DNA of 64,000 bases. It comes from Elusimicrobiota bacterium (GTDB lineage Bacteria; Elusimicrobiota; Elusimicrobia; UBA1565; UBA9628). How positions within the stretch are numbered: the stretch's first letter is position 1; every line of letters begins with the position of its first letter. The stretch is from NCBI GenBank assembly GCA_016194705.1, contig JACQAZ010000047.1, positions 40,394 to 104,393 of the forward strand, read 5' to 3'. Both the position numbers and the translations under genes were made by a program. The notes beneath the pieces are model-generated. The model did no database searches. It was not told where the DNA came from and worked only from the letters and a program-made list of their open reading frames with translations. Below are positions 33,147-41,759 of the stretch, piece by piece.

Positions 33147-35362
33147 GGCGGCCCTTGAGGATCGCCGTCTTCCTCCCGAACCTCGGCGGCGGCGGCGCCG
33201 AGAAGATCGCGGTCCATCTGGCCAACGCGCTGGCCGGGCTCGGCTACGAGGTGGACCTCGTCCTGGCGCTGGCCGAGGGTCCTTATCTTGCCGACGTCTC
33301 GCCGGGCGTGAGCGTCGTCGACCTTGGAGCGCGCCGCCTTCTGACGGCCATCCTGCCCTTGGTTCGGTACCTTCGCAAGCGAAGGCCCGTCGTCCTGTTC
33401 TCGCACCTCGAATACGCCAACATCGGAGCCGTGCTCGCCCGGGCCCTCTCCTGGGCCCCGACGCGCCTGGTGCTCGTCGAGCACGCCACGCTCTCGGCCG
33501 CCTTCCGCCAAAACCCGACCCGAAAAAAATCGTTCCTGCTCTTCGCGGCCATGAGGCTGTATCCGAGGGCCGATCGCGTCATCGCGGTTTCGCGCGGAAG
33601 CGCCGAGGACCTGATCCGCTTCATCGGCGTTCCCGAGCGCCTGGTCCGCGTGATCTTCAACCCGGTGGTCGTCCCGCAGATCAAGGAACTCTCGACCCGG
33701 CCGGCCGGGCATCGCTGGCTCGAGCCGGGCGGCCCGCCTGTCGTGCTCGGCATCGGCCGGCTGACGCCGCAGAAGGATTTCCAGACCCTCATCGCGGCTT
33801 TCGCCCTCCTGCGCAAGGACCGGGACTGCCGCCTGCTGATCCTCGGAGAAGGCGAGCAGCGCGCCGAGCTCGAGCGCCTCATCGCGTCCCGCGGCCTCGC
33901 CCAAGCGGCCGAGCTGCCCGGCTTCGTCAAGAATCCCTACAGCTTCCTGGCGCGCTGCTCGGTTTTCGCTCTCTCCTCCGTTTGGGAAGCGCTGCCCACC
34001 GTGCTCATCGAGGCCCTCTCGCTGGGCGCGCGCGTCGTCTCGACGGACTGTCCCGCGGGCCCGCGCGAAATCCTTCAAGACGGAAAATTCGGGCGGCTCG
34101 TGCCGCCCGGCGACGCCCGTGCGCTGGCGCGCGCGCTGTCCGAGGCGATGTCCGAGGCGCCGGCCGCCATCCCCGAATCCGCCCTTCGGCCTTTCACCTT
34201 GCCCGTCGCGGCCGGCGCGTACGCCGGCCTCATCGAGGAGCTCGCTGGAGGCCGGCGCGCGATGAAGATTCTTCTCGTTACGGAGAATCTCGACCTGGGC
34301 GGCGCCGAGACCCTCGTCGTCGGCCTTGCGGGCGCGCTTGCAGGCGAGCAGGGGTTTGAGGCCGCGCTGACCGCGACCGACGGCCCGCTTCGCGAGAGGC
34401 TCGACTCCGCAGTGAGGTTCTTCCCGCTGACGCGCTACTCGCCCCTCAAGACGCCCGTTTGCGTCGCCGATCTCCGTTCGATCCTTCGGGAGCTTCGCCC
34501 AGATATCGTTCACGCTCACGGCTTCACCGTGGGCGCGCTGGCGGCGCTGGCCGCCAAGACTTGCGGGCTGCGGCCCAAGATGGTCCTCACGCATCACTCC
34601 CGCGAGACGACCCGCCTGCCCTCCGCGCTCGGCGCGAAGCTCATGAACCTCTGCTTCGACCGCCTCGTCGCGATCAGCAAGGCCAAGTACGACGGGCTCC
34701 TCGCCGACGGCATCCCGGCGGAGAGGATCTGCCGCATCCCGAACTTCATCGACTGCGACGCCGTCGCCCGGCGGCTGGCCGCCGTCGACCTCGGGAGCGT
34801 GCGCCGCGAGCTGTCTCTGGCTCCCGCTCAGCGCGTGATCCTGACCGCGGGCCGGCTGATTCCCGAGAAGAGGATGGACCGCTTCATCGAGATCGCGGCG
34901 CGCTACGGACGCTCCGCGCGCGAGCGCCCCGTCGCCGTGATTCTCGGCGACGGTCCCGAGAGAGGCAGGCTCGACGCGCTGGCGCGCAAGCACGCCGGCG
35001 AAGTCCGGGTCGAATTGCTCGGCTATCAGACCGACGTCTACAAGTATCTCGCCGTGGCCGGGGCGTTCCTATTCCCTTCAGAGCACGCCGAGGTCCTGCC
35101 CATGGTACTCATCGAGGCGCAGGCCTCCGGCGTTCCGGCTGTGTGTTCCGACATCGCCGGCAACGACGAGATCGTCGTCGACGGGGTCACAGGATATCTC
35201 GTGCGGGGCGGAGACGAGCAATACTGCGCTCGCCTGGCGTCGGTCATGGATGACGAGGGCCGCGGCCGGGAGTTCTCCCGGCGGTCCGTGGAGACCGCCC
35301 GGGCCCGCTTCGACAAGAAGGCGGTCGTGCGGCTTCACGCGCAGCTCTACGAATCCCTATGA
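33143..35362 (+). CDS. Tandem fusion of two family-4 glycosyltransferases
   Basis: 739 residues in one uninterrupted frame. Domain 1 (residues 1-373) begins MRRPLRIAVFLPNLGGGGAEK and holds VVLGIGRLTPQKDFQTLI and LSSVWEALPTVLIEALSLG (the E-x7-E motif). Domain 2 (374-739) begins MKILLVTENLDLGGAETLVV and holds VILTAGRLIPEKRMDRFI and FPSEHAEVLPMVLIEAQASG. Each is a complete GT-B fold enzyme, so the protein should add two sugars in succession. Met374 could also start domain 2 separately, but there is no stop between the two. The last bases overlap the GT2 gene (ATGA). Confidence 0.92.
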   Translation: MRRPLRIAVFLPNLGGGGAEKIAVHLANALAGLGYEVDLVLALAEGPYLADVSPGVSVVDLGARRLLTAILPLVRYLRKRRPVVLFSHLEYANIGAVLARALSWAPTRLVLVEHATLSAAFRQNPTRKKSFLLFAAMRLYPRADRVIAVSRGSAEDLIRFIGVPERLVRVIFNPVVVPQIKELSTRPAGHRWLEPGGPPVVLGIGRLTPQKDFQTLIAAFALLRKDRDCRLLILGEGEQRAELERLIASRGLAQAAELPGFVKNPYSFLARCSVFALSSVWEALPTVLIEALSLGARVVSTDCPAGPREILQDGKFGRLVPPGDARALARALSEAMSEAPAAIPESALRPFTLPVAAGAYAGLIEELAGGRRAMKILLVTENLDLGGAETLVVGLAGALAGEQGFEAALTATDGPLRERLDSAVRFFPLTRYSPLKTPVCVADLRSILRELRPDIVHAHGFTVGALAALAAKTCGLRPKMVLTHHSRETTRLPSALGAKLMNLCFDRLVAISKAKYDGLLADGIPAERICRIPNFIDCDAVARRLAAVDLGSVRRELSLAPAQRVILTAGRLIPEKRMDRFIEIAARYGRSARERPVAVILGDGPERGRLDALARKHAGEVRVELLGYQTDVYKYLAVAGAFLFPSEHAEVLPMVLIEAQASGVPAVCSDIAGNDEIVVDGVTGYLVRGGDEQYCARLASVMDDEGRGREFSRRSVETARARFDKKAVVRLHAQLYESL

Positions 35363-36360
35363 AAGGAGCGGAGGTCTCCATCGTCATCCCGGCCCGGAAC
35401 GAGGAAAGTCACATCGCCGCCTGCCTCGACTCGGTCTTCTCCCAGGACTACCCCCAGAAGCTCATCGAGGTCATCGTCGTCGACGGGATGAGCACGGACC
35501 GCACGCGCGATATCATCCACGAGTACGCCCGGAGACACCCTCGCTTGAAACTGCTCGACAATCCCGGCAAGACCGCGCCCCGCGCGGTCAACGCGGGGAT
35601 CAGGGCGTCGAGCGGGCGCATCATCGTGCGGTTGGACGCGCATTCGTCGTATCCGGCCGACTACGTCCGCCGCTGCATCGAGCTCCTTGAGTCGACCAAC
35701 GCGGGCAACGCGGGAGGACGCGTCGTCAACGTGCCCAACGGCAGCGGCCCCTGGGCTCGTCCCGTGGCGCGGGCGACCTCGCACCGCTTCGGGGTTGGCG
35801 CAAGCGCGTTTCGCACGAGCGAGAAGCCCGGCTTCGTCGACACCGTCCCTTTCGGCACCTTCAGACGCGAGATCATCGACGAGCTCGGCCCTTTCGACGA
35901 GAGGCTCACCCGGGGCCAGGACTACGAGTTCAACGCGCGTCTGCGCCGCGCCGGCTATAAAATCGCCTTCGACCCGTCCATCCGGGTCGAATACAAGAAC
36001 CAGGCCGCGCTCTCTGGCCTGTGCCGCCAGGCGTACTTCGCGGGCATGTGGAACGTCTACATCGCCCGGCTGCACCCGCACTCGCTGGCGATTCGGCGCT
36101 TCGTGCCCGCGGCCTTCGTCCTGTATCTCGCCGTCCTGCTCGCGTCGGCGAGGCTCGTCTGCGGCCTGCCCTTGGCGGCGTACGCCTTGATCGCGCTCTA
36201 CGCCTGCGCCGACGGACGCTATTCTTGGGCCGAAAACCTGCGCACCGCCGCGACCTTCTTCTGCTACCACGTCTGCTACGGCGCCGGCCTATTGACGGGG
36301 GTGTTCAACCTGGCGACGGGGCGCTGGCGCCGCCAACTGGGGCGTCCCCTCAGGCCTTAA
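35359..36360 (+). CDS. Family-2 glycosyltransferase, ExoA-like
   Basis: 333 residues. GT-A fold: VSIVIPARNEESHIAACLDS, VDGMSTDRTRDII, RLDAHSSYPADY (the DxD-like element), and RGQDYEFNARLRRAGYKI (the ED/QDYE acceptor motif), then three C-terminal membrane segments. It closely follows the pattern of succinoglycan ExoA-type enzymes that extend lipid-linked glycans at the inner membrane. Its last 72 bases overlap the 3' end of the convergent hydrolase gene. Confidence 0.92.
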   Translation: MKGAEVSIVIPARNEESHIAACLDSVFSQDYPQKLIEVIVVDGMSTDRTRDIIHEYARRHPRLKLLDNPGKTAPRAVNAGIRASSGRIIVRLDAHSSYPADYVRRCIELLESTNAGNAGGRVVNVPNGSGPWARPVARATSHRFGVGASAFRTSEKPGFVDTVPFGTFRREIIDELGPFDERLTRGQDYEFNARLRRAGYKIAFDPSIRVEYKNQAALSGLCRQAYFAGMWNVYIARLHPHSLAIRRFVPAAFVLYLAVLLASARLVCGLPLAAYALIALYACADGRYSWAENLRTAATFFCYHVCYGAGLLTGVFNLATGRWRRQLGRPLRP

Positions 36361-38118
36361 GCCGGCGATGGCCTTGGCCAGCCGGTAGCGGGCGGCCTCG
36401 TAGTCGTTTCCATTCTGAGAAAACCCCAGCGACGTCCCGGCGTCCGAGAACACGCGCGGTACGACCGCGCGCAGGACCTCGTCGACGAGGGCGGAGAGCC
36501 CGCGCTCCCGCGCCAAGGTCAGGTACGCGTGATCCTGGAGCCCTCGGCGGAGGTTGGCCAGCTGAAGCGTCGAGCATGGGCCGGCGACTCCCCGGTCTTG
36601 GGCCGGGTGCAGCCGCTCCTCGCCCGGATACATCAGCACTCCGTCCCCGTTGGCGAACGAGCCCCCGTCCGAGCTGTCCGTCGAGCGGCGCGTGTCGAAC
36701 GTCACGGGCTCGGCCCAGACGTCCTGGATCTTCTCGCCGGGCTTCTCTCCATTATGGCGCCAATGCACCGCGTTCCAATAGAAGTAGACCTTGATGTCGT
36801 GCTTGAAGCAGGCCCAGATCGTCGCCCGCGCCTCCGTGGCGGGCGCGTCGATCACGATCGACCCGCCTGCCGGGCGGCCGCCGTTGTAGACCCAGGTGCG
36901 CCGCCCGCGGCCGCGCTCGGACAGAGCCCGAGAGACGTCGAACTCGCCTGGAGGAGACACCCAGATGTCGACGGCGTCTTCGAGCTCTTTGCGGTAGGCC
37001 GTCGTCGCGAGGATGGGGAGTCCTCGGCCGGGTCCCGGGTCGGAGTGGATGTCGTCGGCGATGCGGCGGATGAGCGGAAAATCCGCGGGCCGCGGCTCAT
37101 CGGGCATGTAAAGGAAGGTGATCGCGCCGGGGAGCGTTTTGTCTAGGAACGACATCCACGCGTCGGCGAAACCGCGCGTCTTGAGGCGGTCGATGCAGCA
37201 ATCGCCGGGGCCGTAGAACGAGGCCGGCGCGATCCGGTCGCCGACGCCTTCCCCCGGCCCGGCGTAGCCCTGGGCGCGGCTGAAGTCGCCGCCGCGGTAG
37301 CGGTCGAGCGCTCTGCGGACCGACTCCTGGGTGCCGCCGCCCACGAGCTCGACGCGCTGTCGGTGCGCGAAGCGCCGGTATTGCCGCTCCCGGTCCCGGC
37401 CGTGGTAGAGCAGGACCTGGGAGTCGTCGTAGAAGATCATCGCGTCCATGGTGTTCCGGTCCGGCAGAGCGAAATCGAAGAGCTCCAGTTCGACCGGCAA
37501 ATCCGTCTTCTCGCCATCCGCGTCGATCCTGACGGAGCCTTCGTAGACTCCGGCGGGCAGGCCGCGCCCGAGGTACACGTCGAGCCAGATCGCGGCGTTG
37601 GCGCGCGGCGCGACGCTCAGGGGAAAACCGCCGGTCCCGGGCCTGGCGTTCTCTGGCACGAGCTGCACGGGCTTCCAGCCCGTCGGATTCTTGGGCGCCG
37701 ACGGCGAGCCCGCCCGGTAGATCCACGGGGCGTTGGTCGCGCTGGAGACGCGCATGTAGTTCTCGGAGAAGACCTGGATCGGGCGGCCGGCGTAGAGCGA
37801 CGGATCGGAGACCGGCGCGCCGTAGACGATCTTCTCCGTCCCGTTTCGGAGCGCGAGGACCGGCAGAGAGGCCCAGAGCCGCGAGACGCCCTTCTCGTCG
37901 GATTCGACGATCACCTGGAAGGAGACGATCTCGTTGCGCGCGCCGAAGAGCTTGATCTTGCGCCCGTCCCAGGCGGAGTTCGCCGCCTTGCCCGCGTTGG
38001 AGAGGTCGTCCCGGTCGATCTTCTCGCCGTCGTTGACCGCCCAGAGCGCCCGCACCGCGGCGTTCGACGGCGAGGGGCTAATGCAGCAGAGCAGAGCCGC
38101 CAGCGCGAGCGCGCTCAT
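36289..38118 (-). CDS. Secreted glycoside hydrolase 123 / DUF4091-like protein
   Basis: 609 residues with a signal peptide (MSALALAALLCCISPSPSNA). An N-terminal beta-sandwich (about 25-200) precedes a TIM-barrel-like domain with FLYMPDEPRPADFPLI, carrying the adjacent Asp-Glu pair used in GH123 enzymes, and the C-terminal LANLRRGLQDHAYLTLA motif typical of DUF4091. Known GH123 enzymes are beta-N-acetylgalactosaminidases. It probably trims the polysaccharide made here. ATG 38118 overlaps the upstream gene's stop. The 3' end runs 72 bases into the convergent GT2 gene. Confidence 0.85.
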   Translation of the reverse strand: MSALALAALLCCISPSPSNAAVRALWAVNDGEKIDRDDLSNAGKAANSAWDGRKIKLFGARNEIVSFQVIVESDEKGVSRLWASLPVLALRNGTEKIVYGAPVSDPSLYAGRPIQVFSENYMRVSSATNAPWIYRAGSPSAPKNPTGWKPVQLVPENARPGTGGFPLSVAPRANAAIWLDVYLGRGLPAGVYEGSVRIDADGEKTDLPVELELFDFALPDRNTMDAMIFYDDSQVLLYHGRDRERQYRRFAHRQRVELVGGGTQESVRRALDRYRGGDFSRAQGYAGPGEGVGDRIAPASFYGPGDCCIDRLKTRGFADAWMSFLDKTLPGAITFLYMPDEPRPADFPLIRRIADDIHSDPGPGRGLPILATTAYRKELEDAVDIWVSPPGEFDVSRALSERGRGRRTWVYNGGRPAGGSIVIDAPATEARATIWACFKHDIKVYFYWNAVHWRHNGEKPGEKIQDVWAEPVTFDTRRSTDSSDGGSFANGDGVLMYPGEERLHPAQDRGVAGPCSTLQLANLRRGLQDHAYLTLARERGLSALVDEVLRAVVPRVFSDAGTSLGFSQNGNDYEAARYRLAKAIAGLRPEGTPQLAAPAPRRQVEHPRQ

Positions 38119-38624
38119 GAGAGGCGGCCCGTCCGAAGGAAGGCGGCCAGGCGGGGGCGTTCGTAGAGGCGATGGAGCCGCGCCAAGCGCAGGATCAGCG
38201 CCAGGCCGATGAGCTCGCCGGCGAGATTGTAGCCGAGGACGGCTCCGTCGCCTGGGCCGACGCCCGGCAGCTGCGTGGGAAAGGGCCCCAGAAGCGGCCA
38301 CAAAACGATCTTCGGATTGTCGTGCTCCCACATCCGGTCGAGCAGGAAATGACCGAGGTAGCAGGCCCACAGGAGCAGCGGACGGCGCAGGCTCGGCCGC
38401 CGCGCCAACAGAAGTGCTAGAACCGCCAGGGCTCCCAGGGCTCCCAGGGCGCTGTGGGCGAAGCTGCGCCCGCTGCCGTTGACGAGCGCGGGGAAAAGGA
38501 GATGCACCGGCTTGTCGATCAGATCCGGAGCCAGCGAGAGTGCTGCGGCCGCGCGCAGATCCATGTCGCGGTCGGCGGCATTCGCGGCCGACGCCGTGAT
38601 CGCCGAATGTCCGAGTATGTACAC
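38115..38624 (-). CDS. DUF457/YdjM-like membrane-bound metal-dependent hydrolase
   Basis: 169 residues, GTG start at 38624. The family pattern is visible: MYILGHSAITASAANAADRD, LAPDLIDKPVHLL (metal-binding D..DK) and LGALALL...HFLLDRMWEHDNPKI, with three to four membrane segments. It sits between a lipoprotein gene (six-base gap) and the GH123-like gene (four-base overlap), so these three are co-expressed. The substrate is unknown. Confidence 0.8.
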   Translation of the reverse strand: MYILGHSAITASAANAADRDMDLRAAAALSLAPDLIDKPVHLLFPALVNGSGRSFAHSALGALGALAVLALLLARRPSLRRPLLLWACYLGHFLLDRMWEHDNPKIVLWPLLGPFPTQLPGVGPGDGAVLGYNLAGELIGLALILRLARLHRLYERPRLAAFLRTGRLS

Positions 38625-38630
38625 GCCGCC

Positions 38631-39293
38631 TCAGCCGCGGGCCGCCCGCATCAACAAGCGGCTCTCCACCCACAGGACCGCTCCGGGGGCCAGGCAACGC
38701 CCGCTCGGGCACCGCGACAGCAGTTCGCGAGGATCCGATCGGACCTCGAAGAGAGCGCGCCAGCCGTCCAGCGCGTTCTCGTCGAAGGGGACCTGCGCCG
38801 GGCCCGAATTGACGAGCAGCGCGTAGCTCCTCCCCGCGCGGCGCCAGGCACGGCCCTCGATTCCGGGCGAGAGGGGGAACGGCACCGGCTCGTCGACTCC
38901 TTCATCGTATATCGGCCTCGCCAAGGCGAGCTCGCGCGCGACGCGCGCCAGCGCCTGCCATTCCTCGGGATAGTCGGCGAACTCGCGGCCTGCGGGAAGC
39001 TCCGGCAGGACGAAAAAGACGCCGGTCCGGCGCTCGGCCAAGGCCCGCGCCGCCATAAACCGAAGGCGGCTCCAGTCGGCCATTTGGTTCCCCGCGTAAG
39101 CGGGCTCGGCCGCCGAGCCTTCGGGGGCCGCGCCGACGACGCCGATGCCGAGCCGCCGCGCCATGACCTCGTCGCGGCGGCTCAGCGGCGACCTGACCGA
39201 GACGGAAAACGAAGTCTTGGACGGTTCGGCGCACGCGGCGGCGGCGACCAGAGCCGCTGCAGACAGGACCCGCCAGGAACGCCGACTGCCCAT
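38631..39293 (-). CDS. Lipoprotein of unknown function
   Basis: 220 residues from ATG 39293. The signal peptide ends with a lipobox (VAAAACAEP). The C-terminal part (GRAWRRAGRSYALLVNSGPAQVPF) looks like the small beta-sandwich that ends many glycoside hydrolases, and the middle like a short remnant of a hydrolase barrel, but no catalytic motif is certain. An AGGGG Shine-Dalgarno six bases before 39293 favours this start over 39311. It is first in the operon with the DUF457-like and GH123-like genes and divergent from the Wza homologue. Confidence 0.65.
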   Translation of the reverse strand: MGSRRSWRVLSAAALVAAAACAEPSKTSFSVSVRSPLSRRDEVMARRLGIGVVGAAPEGSAAEPAYAGNQMADWSRLRFMAARALAERRTGVFFVLPELPAGREFADYPEEWQALARVARELALARPIYDEGVDEPVPFPLSPGIEGRAWRRAGRSYALLVNSGPAQVPFDENALDGWRALFEVRSDPRELLSRCPSGRCLAPGAVLWVESRLLMRAARG

Positions 39294-39324
39294 CGCTGAC
39301 CCCTCATTCATGCCGCATTCATGT

Positions 39325-39330
39325 TATAAT
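39325..39330 (+). promoter_or_regulatory. -10 box of the polysaccharide export operon
   Basis: A perfect TATAAT 11 bases before the ATG of the Wza-like gene; the -35 region is weak. Confidence 0.45.
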
Positions 39331-39341
39331 ACTTAACTTTA

Positions 39342-40034
39342 ATGGGGCGAAACTTGGTGCTGGCCGTTGTTCTTTGCGCCTTTGCGGCGGCGTGCGCCCC
39401 TTTCCCTCCGGCCGAGCAGGCGCCCCCCGGCTCCACTCCAGCGGCGGCGTCCTCGCCGGAGAAGCAGCAGGCGGCAAGCCAAGAGGAGGCCGCCGCGATC
39501 GCTGCGGCGATGCAGCAGGTCGCCCGCGCCAAGACCGACTACCACATCGGGCCCGCCGACCTGATCGGCGTCACGGTCTACCAGGACGCGGAGATGAGCC
39601 GCAAGGTCCGCGTCAACGCCAATGGGACCGTGTCGCTTCCTCTCGTCGGCCCCATCAAGGTCGGCGGAAAGACGCTCATCGAGGCTCAGACGGCCATCGA
39701 GGAGAAGCTCGCCACGTACCTCAAGAGTCCGCAGGTCTCGCTGTTCATCGAGGATTACGGCAACAAGCTCATCTTCGTCATGGGCGAGGTCCAGAAGCCC
39801 GGCTCCATCGCGATCCCGACCGAGTCGAAGATCACCGTCGTCGAAGCGATCAGCTCGGCGGGCGGCTTCACGGCGGTCGCGGCCCAGGACCGCACGCGGG
39901 TCCTGCGCAACGTCAACGGCCAGAACGTCACCTATTACATCGACGTCAAGGCCATCACCCAGCAGGCCCAGAAGGACAAGGACATGGTCCTCGAGCCCAA
40001 CGACATCGTCTACGTCCCTCAGAGCTTCTTCTAA
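39342..40034 (+). CDS. Polysaccharide export lipoprotein (Wza family)
   Basis: 230 residues. Lipobox AFAAACAP after the signal peptide; then the export domain ADLIGVTVYQDAEMSRKVRVN and TVSLPLVGPIKVGGKTLIEA, and an SLBB-type domain from about 135 (VFVMGEVQKPGSIAI-like IFVMGEVQKPGSIAIP). It forms the outer-membrane translocon that carries the polymer out of the cell. It starts a four-gene operon with the Wzc-like kinase (three-base gap) and two polymerase-type membrane proteins. Confidence 0.92.
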   Translation: MGRNLVLAVVLCAFAAACAPFPPAEQAPPGSTPAAASSPEKQQAASQEEAAAIAAAMQQVARAKTDYHIGPADLIGVTVYQDAEMSRKVRVNANGTVSLPLVGPIKVGGKTLIEAQTAIEEKLATYLKSPQVSLFIEDYGNKLIFVMGEVQKPGSIAIPTESKITVVEAISSAGGFTAVAAQDRTRVLRNVNGQNVTYYIDVKAITQQAQKDKDMVLEPNDIVYVPQSFF

Positions 40035-40037
40035 TTC

Positions 40038-41759
40038 ATGCCCGAAACCGACCAGGAAATCGAGATCAATCTTTCCGAGTACGCCGAGATCGTCATGCGG
40101 CGGCGCTGGATCGTGCTCATTCTCGCGGGGACAGTCTTCACGGCGGCCGCATGCTACGCCTTTCTCTCCACGCCGGTCTTCCGGGCCTCGACCTTGCTCA
40201 ACATCGAGCACGTCGGCCGCGACAACGGGCCCGTCACCCAGGTCCCCTCCGAAGAGCAGGACCAGGAGTATTTCGAGACCCAGTACAAGCTGATCACCAG
40301 CGAGTCCGCTCTCGATCGCCTCTACGAGAGCATGAAGCTCGAACAAACCAAGGATTTTCAACGCGGCATCCGCTACTTGCGCGACAAGGTCAGCGTCGTG
40401 CCGCTGCCCCACACGCGGCTGTGCAACGTCAACGTCGAGAGCACGGACCCGGCGCTGGCGATGAGGCTCTCCTCCGCCCTGGCTCAATATTTCGTCGAGC
40501 AGAACCTCAACAACAAGCTCTTCATGTCGAAAGACGTGCTCGACGCGCTGCAGATGCGCATGAACGGCTCCGAGGCGCAAAAGGTCAACGAGTCGCTGCC
40601 CTCGGTCGTCAACAACAGGCTCGTCCAGGACATCAAGGCGCAGATCTTCAACGCGGAGGCCCAGCTCGCCGAGATGCGCACCAAGATGACCGACAGCCAT
40701 CCCGCCGTCATCTCGCTGCGCTCCCGGCTCCAGTCGATGCACAAAGTCCTCGACACCGAGGTCGGAAACATCGTCCAAAGCCTCAAGACCGAGCTCTCGG
40801 GCCAGCTCAGCGCCAACAACGTGCGCATCGTCGACCTCCCCCGCATGCCCGAGAAGCCCGTGCGGCCCCGCAAGGTCCTCGCCCTGGTCTTCGGCCTTCT
40901 GGGAGGCTTCGCGCTCGGCGTCTTCGCAGCGCTCATGGTCGAGGCCCTCGACCAGACGGTCCGCACGCACGACGACGTCGAGCACAAGCTCGGCCTCTCA
41001 TTCCTCGGGCTGATCCCGTTCTCGCGGCACAAGAAGGGGGCGAAGATCTACGCCCCCTTCTTGTCCCACGACATCTCGCTGACGAGCGAAGCGTTCCGGA
41101 ACCTGCGCACGATGCTCGGCTTCGCCCGGGCCTCCGACAAGGATCCCTTCGTGCTGATCACCAGTTCCGTCCAGGAGGAGGGCAAGAGCTTCGTCGCCAC
41201 GAACCTGGCCGTCGTTTTGGCGCAGCTCGGCGACAAGGTCCTCCTCGTCGACGGCGACCTGCGCCGCCCCCGCCAGCACCGGAACCTGCTGGCCTCCAAC
41301 GAGCTCGGGCTGACCGAGTTCCTCTGCGGCAACGTGGCCGATCCGGCCGCGCTGGTGCAAAAGACGGAAATCCCGAACCTGAGCATCGTGACCTGCGGCT
41401 CCCGGCCGCCCAATCCCGCGGAGCTGCTGCACGGCGAGCACCTCGAGCCGTTCCTCGCCTGGGCCAAGAAGCACTACGGGCGCATCATCGTCGACTGCCC
41501 CCCCGTGTTCCCGGTCAGCGACGTCCTGCTCTGGGGCCGCCACGTCAAATCCGCCGTGTTCGTCGCCCGAGGCGGCCGCACTCGCGTGCCGCTGATGAAG
41601 ACCGCCTGCGCGCGCCTGCGCATGGGCGAACTCAAGATCCTCGGCGGGGTCATCAACGCCGCTCGGCTCTCCACCATGACCTACGCCGACGGCCGCTACT
41701 ACGAGCAGTACTACCGCGATTATTCCGATCCGGAGCCTGCGAAACACAAGAGGACATGA
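40038..41759 (+). CDS. Wzc-like chain-length regulator and tyrosine autokinase
   Basis: 573 residues. N-terminal Wzz domain with two membrane helices (about 30-50 and 280-305) around a periplasmic coiled region, then a cytoplasmic BY-kinase domain: Walker A SSVQEEGKSFVATNLA, Walker A' KVLLVDGDLRRPR, Walker B IIVDCPPVFPVSD, and a C-terminal tyrosine cluster (YADGRYYEQYYRDY) for autophosphorylation. It controls polymer length and works with the Wza homologue; the LMW phosphatase at 24406 is its likely antagonist. Confidence 0.93.
   Translation: MPETDQEIEINLSEYAEIVMRRRWIVLILAGTVFTAAACYAFLSTPVFRASTLLNIEHVGRDNGPVTQVPSEEQDQEYFETQYKLITSESALDRLYESMKLEQTKDFQRGIRYLRDKVSVVPLPHTRLCNVNVESTDPALAMRLSSALAQYFVEQNLNNKLFMSKDVLDALQMRMNGSEAQKVNESLPSVVNNRLVQDIKAQIFNAEAQLAEMRTKMTDSHPAVISLRSRLQSMHKVLDTEVGNIVQSLKTELSGQLSANNVRIVDLPRMPEKPVRPRKVLALVFGLLGGFALGVFAALMVEALDQTVRTHDDVEHKLGLSFLGLIPFSRHKKGAKIYAPFLSHDISLTSEAFRNLRTMLGFARASDKDPFVLITSSVQEEGKSFVATNLAVVLAQLGDKVLLVDGDLRRPRQHRNLLASNELGLTEFLCGNVADPAALVQKTEIPNLSIVTCGSRPPNPAELLHGEHLEPFLAWAKKHYGRIIVDCPPVFPVSDVLLWGRHVKSAVFVARGGRTRVPLMKTACARLRMGELKILGGVINAARLSTMTYADGRYYEQYYRDYSDPEPAKHKRT

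Noticed and set aside
41160..41200. Apparent loss of the Walker A glycine in the Wzc-like kinase (QEEGKS instead of PGEGKS)
   Set aside because: Glutamate at this position occurs in other BY-kinases as far as I recall, and the GKS core is intact, so no loss of function is claimed.
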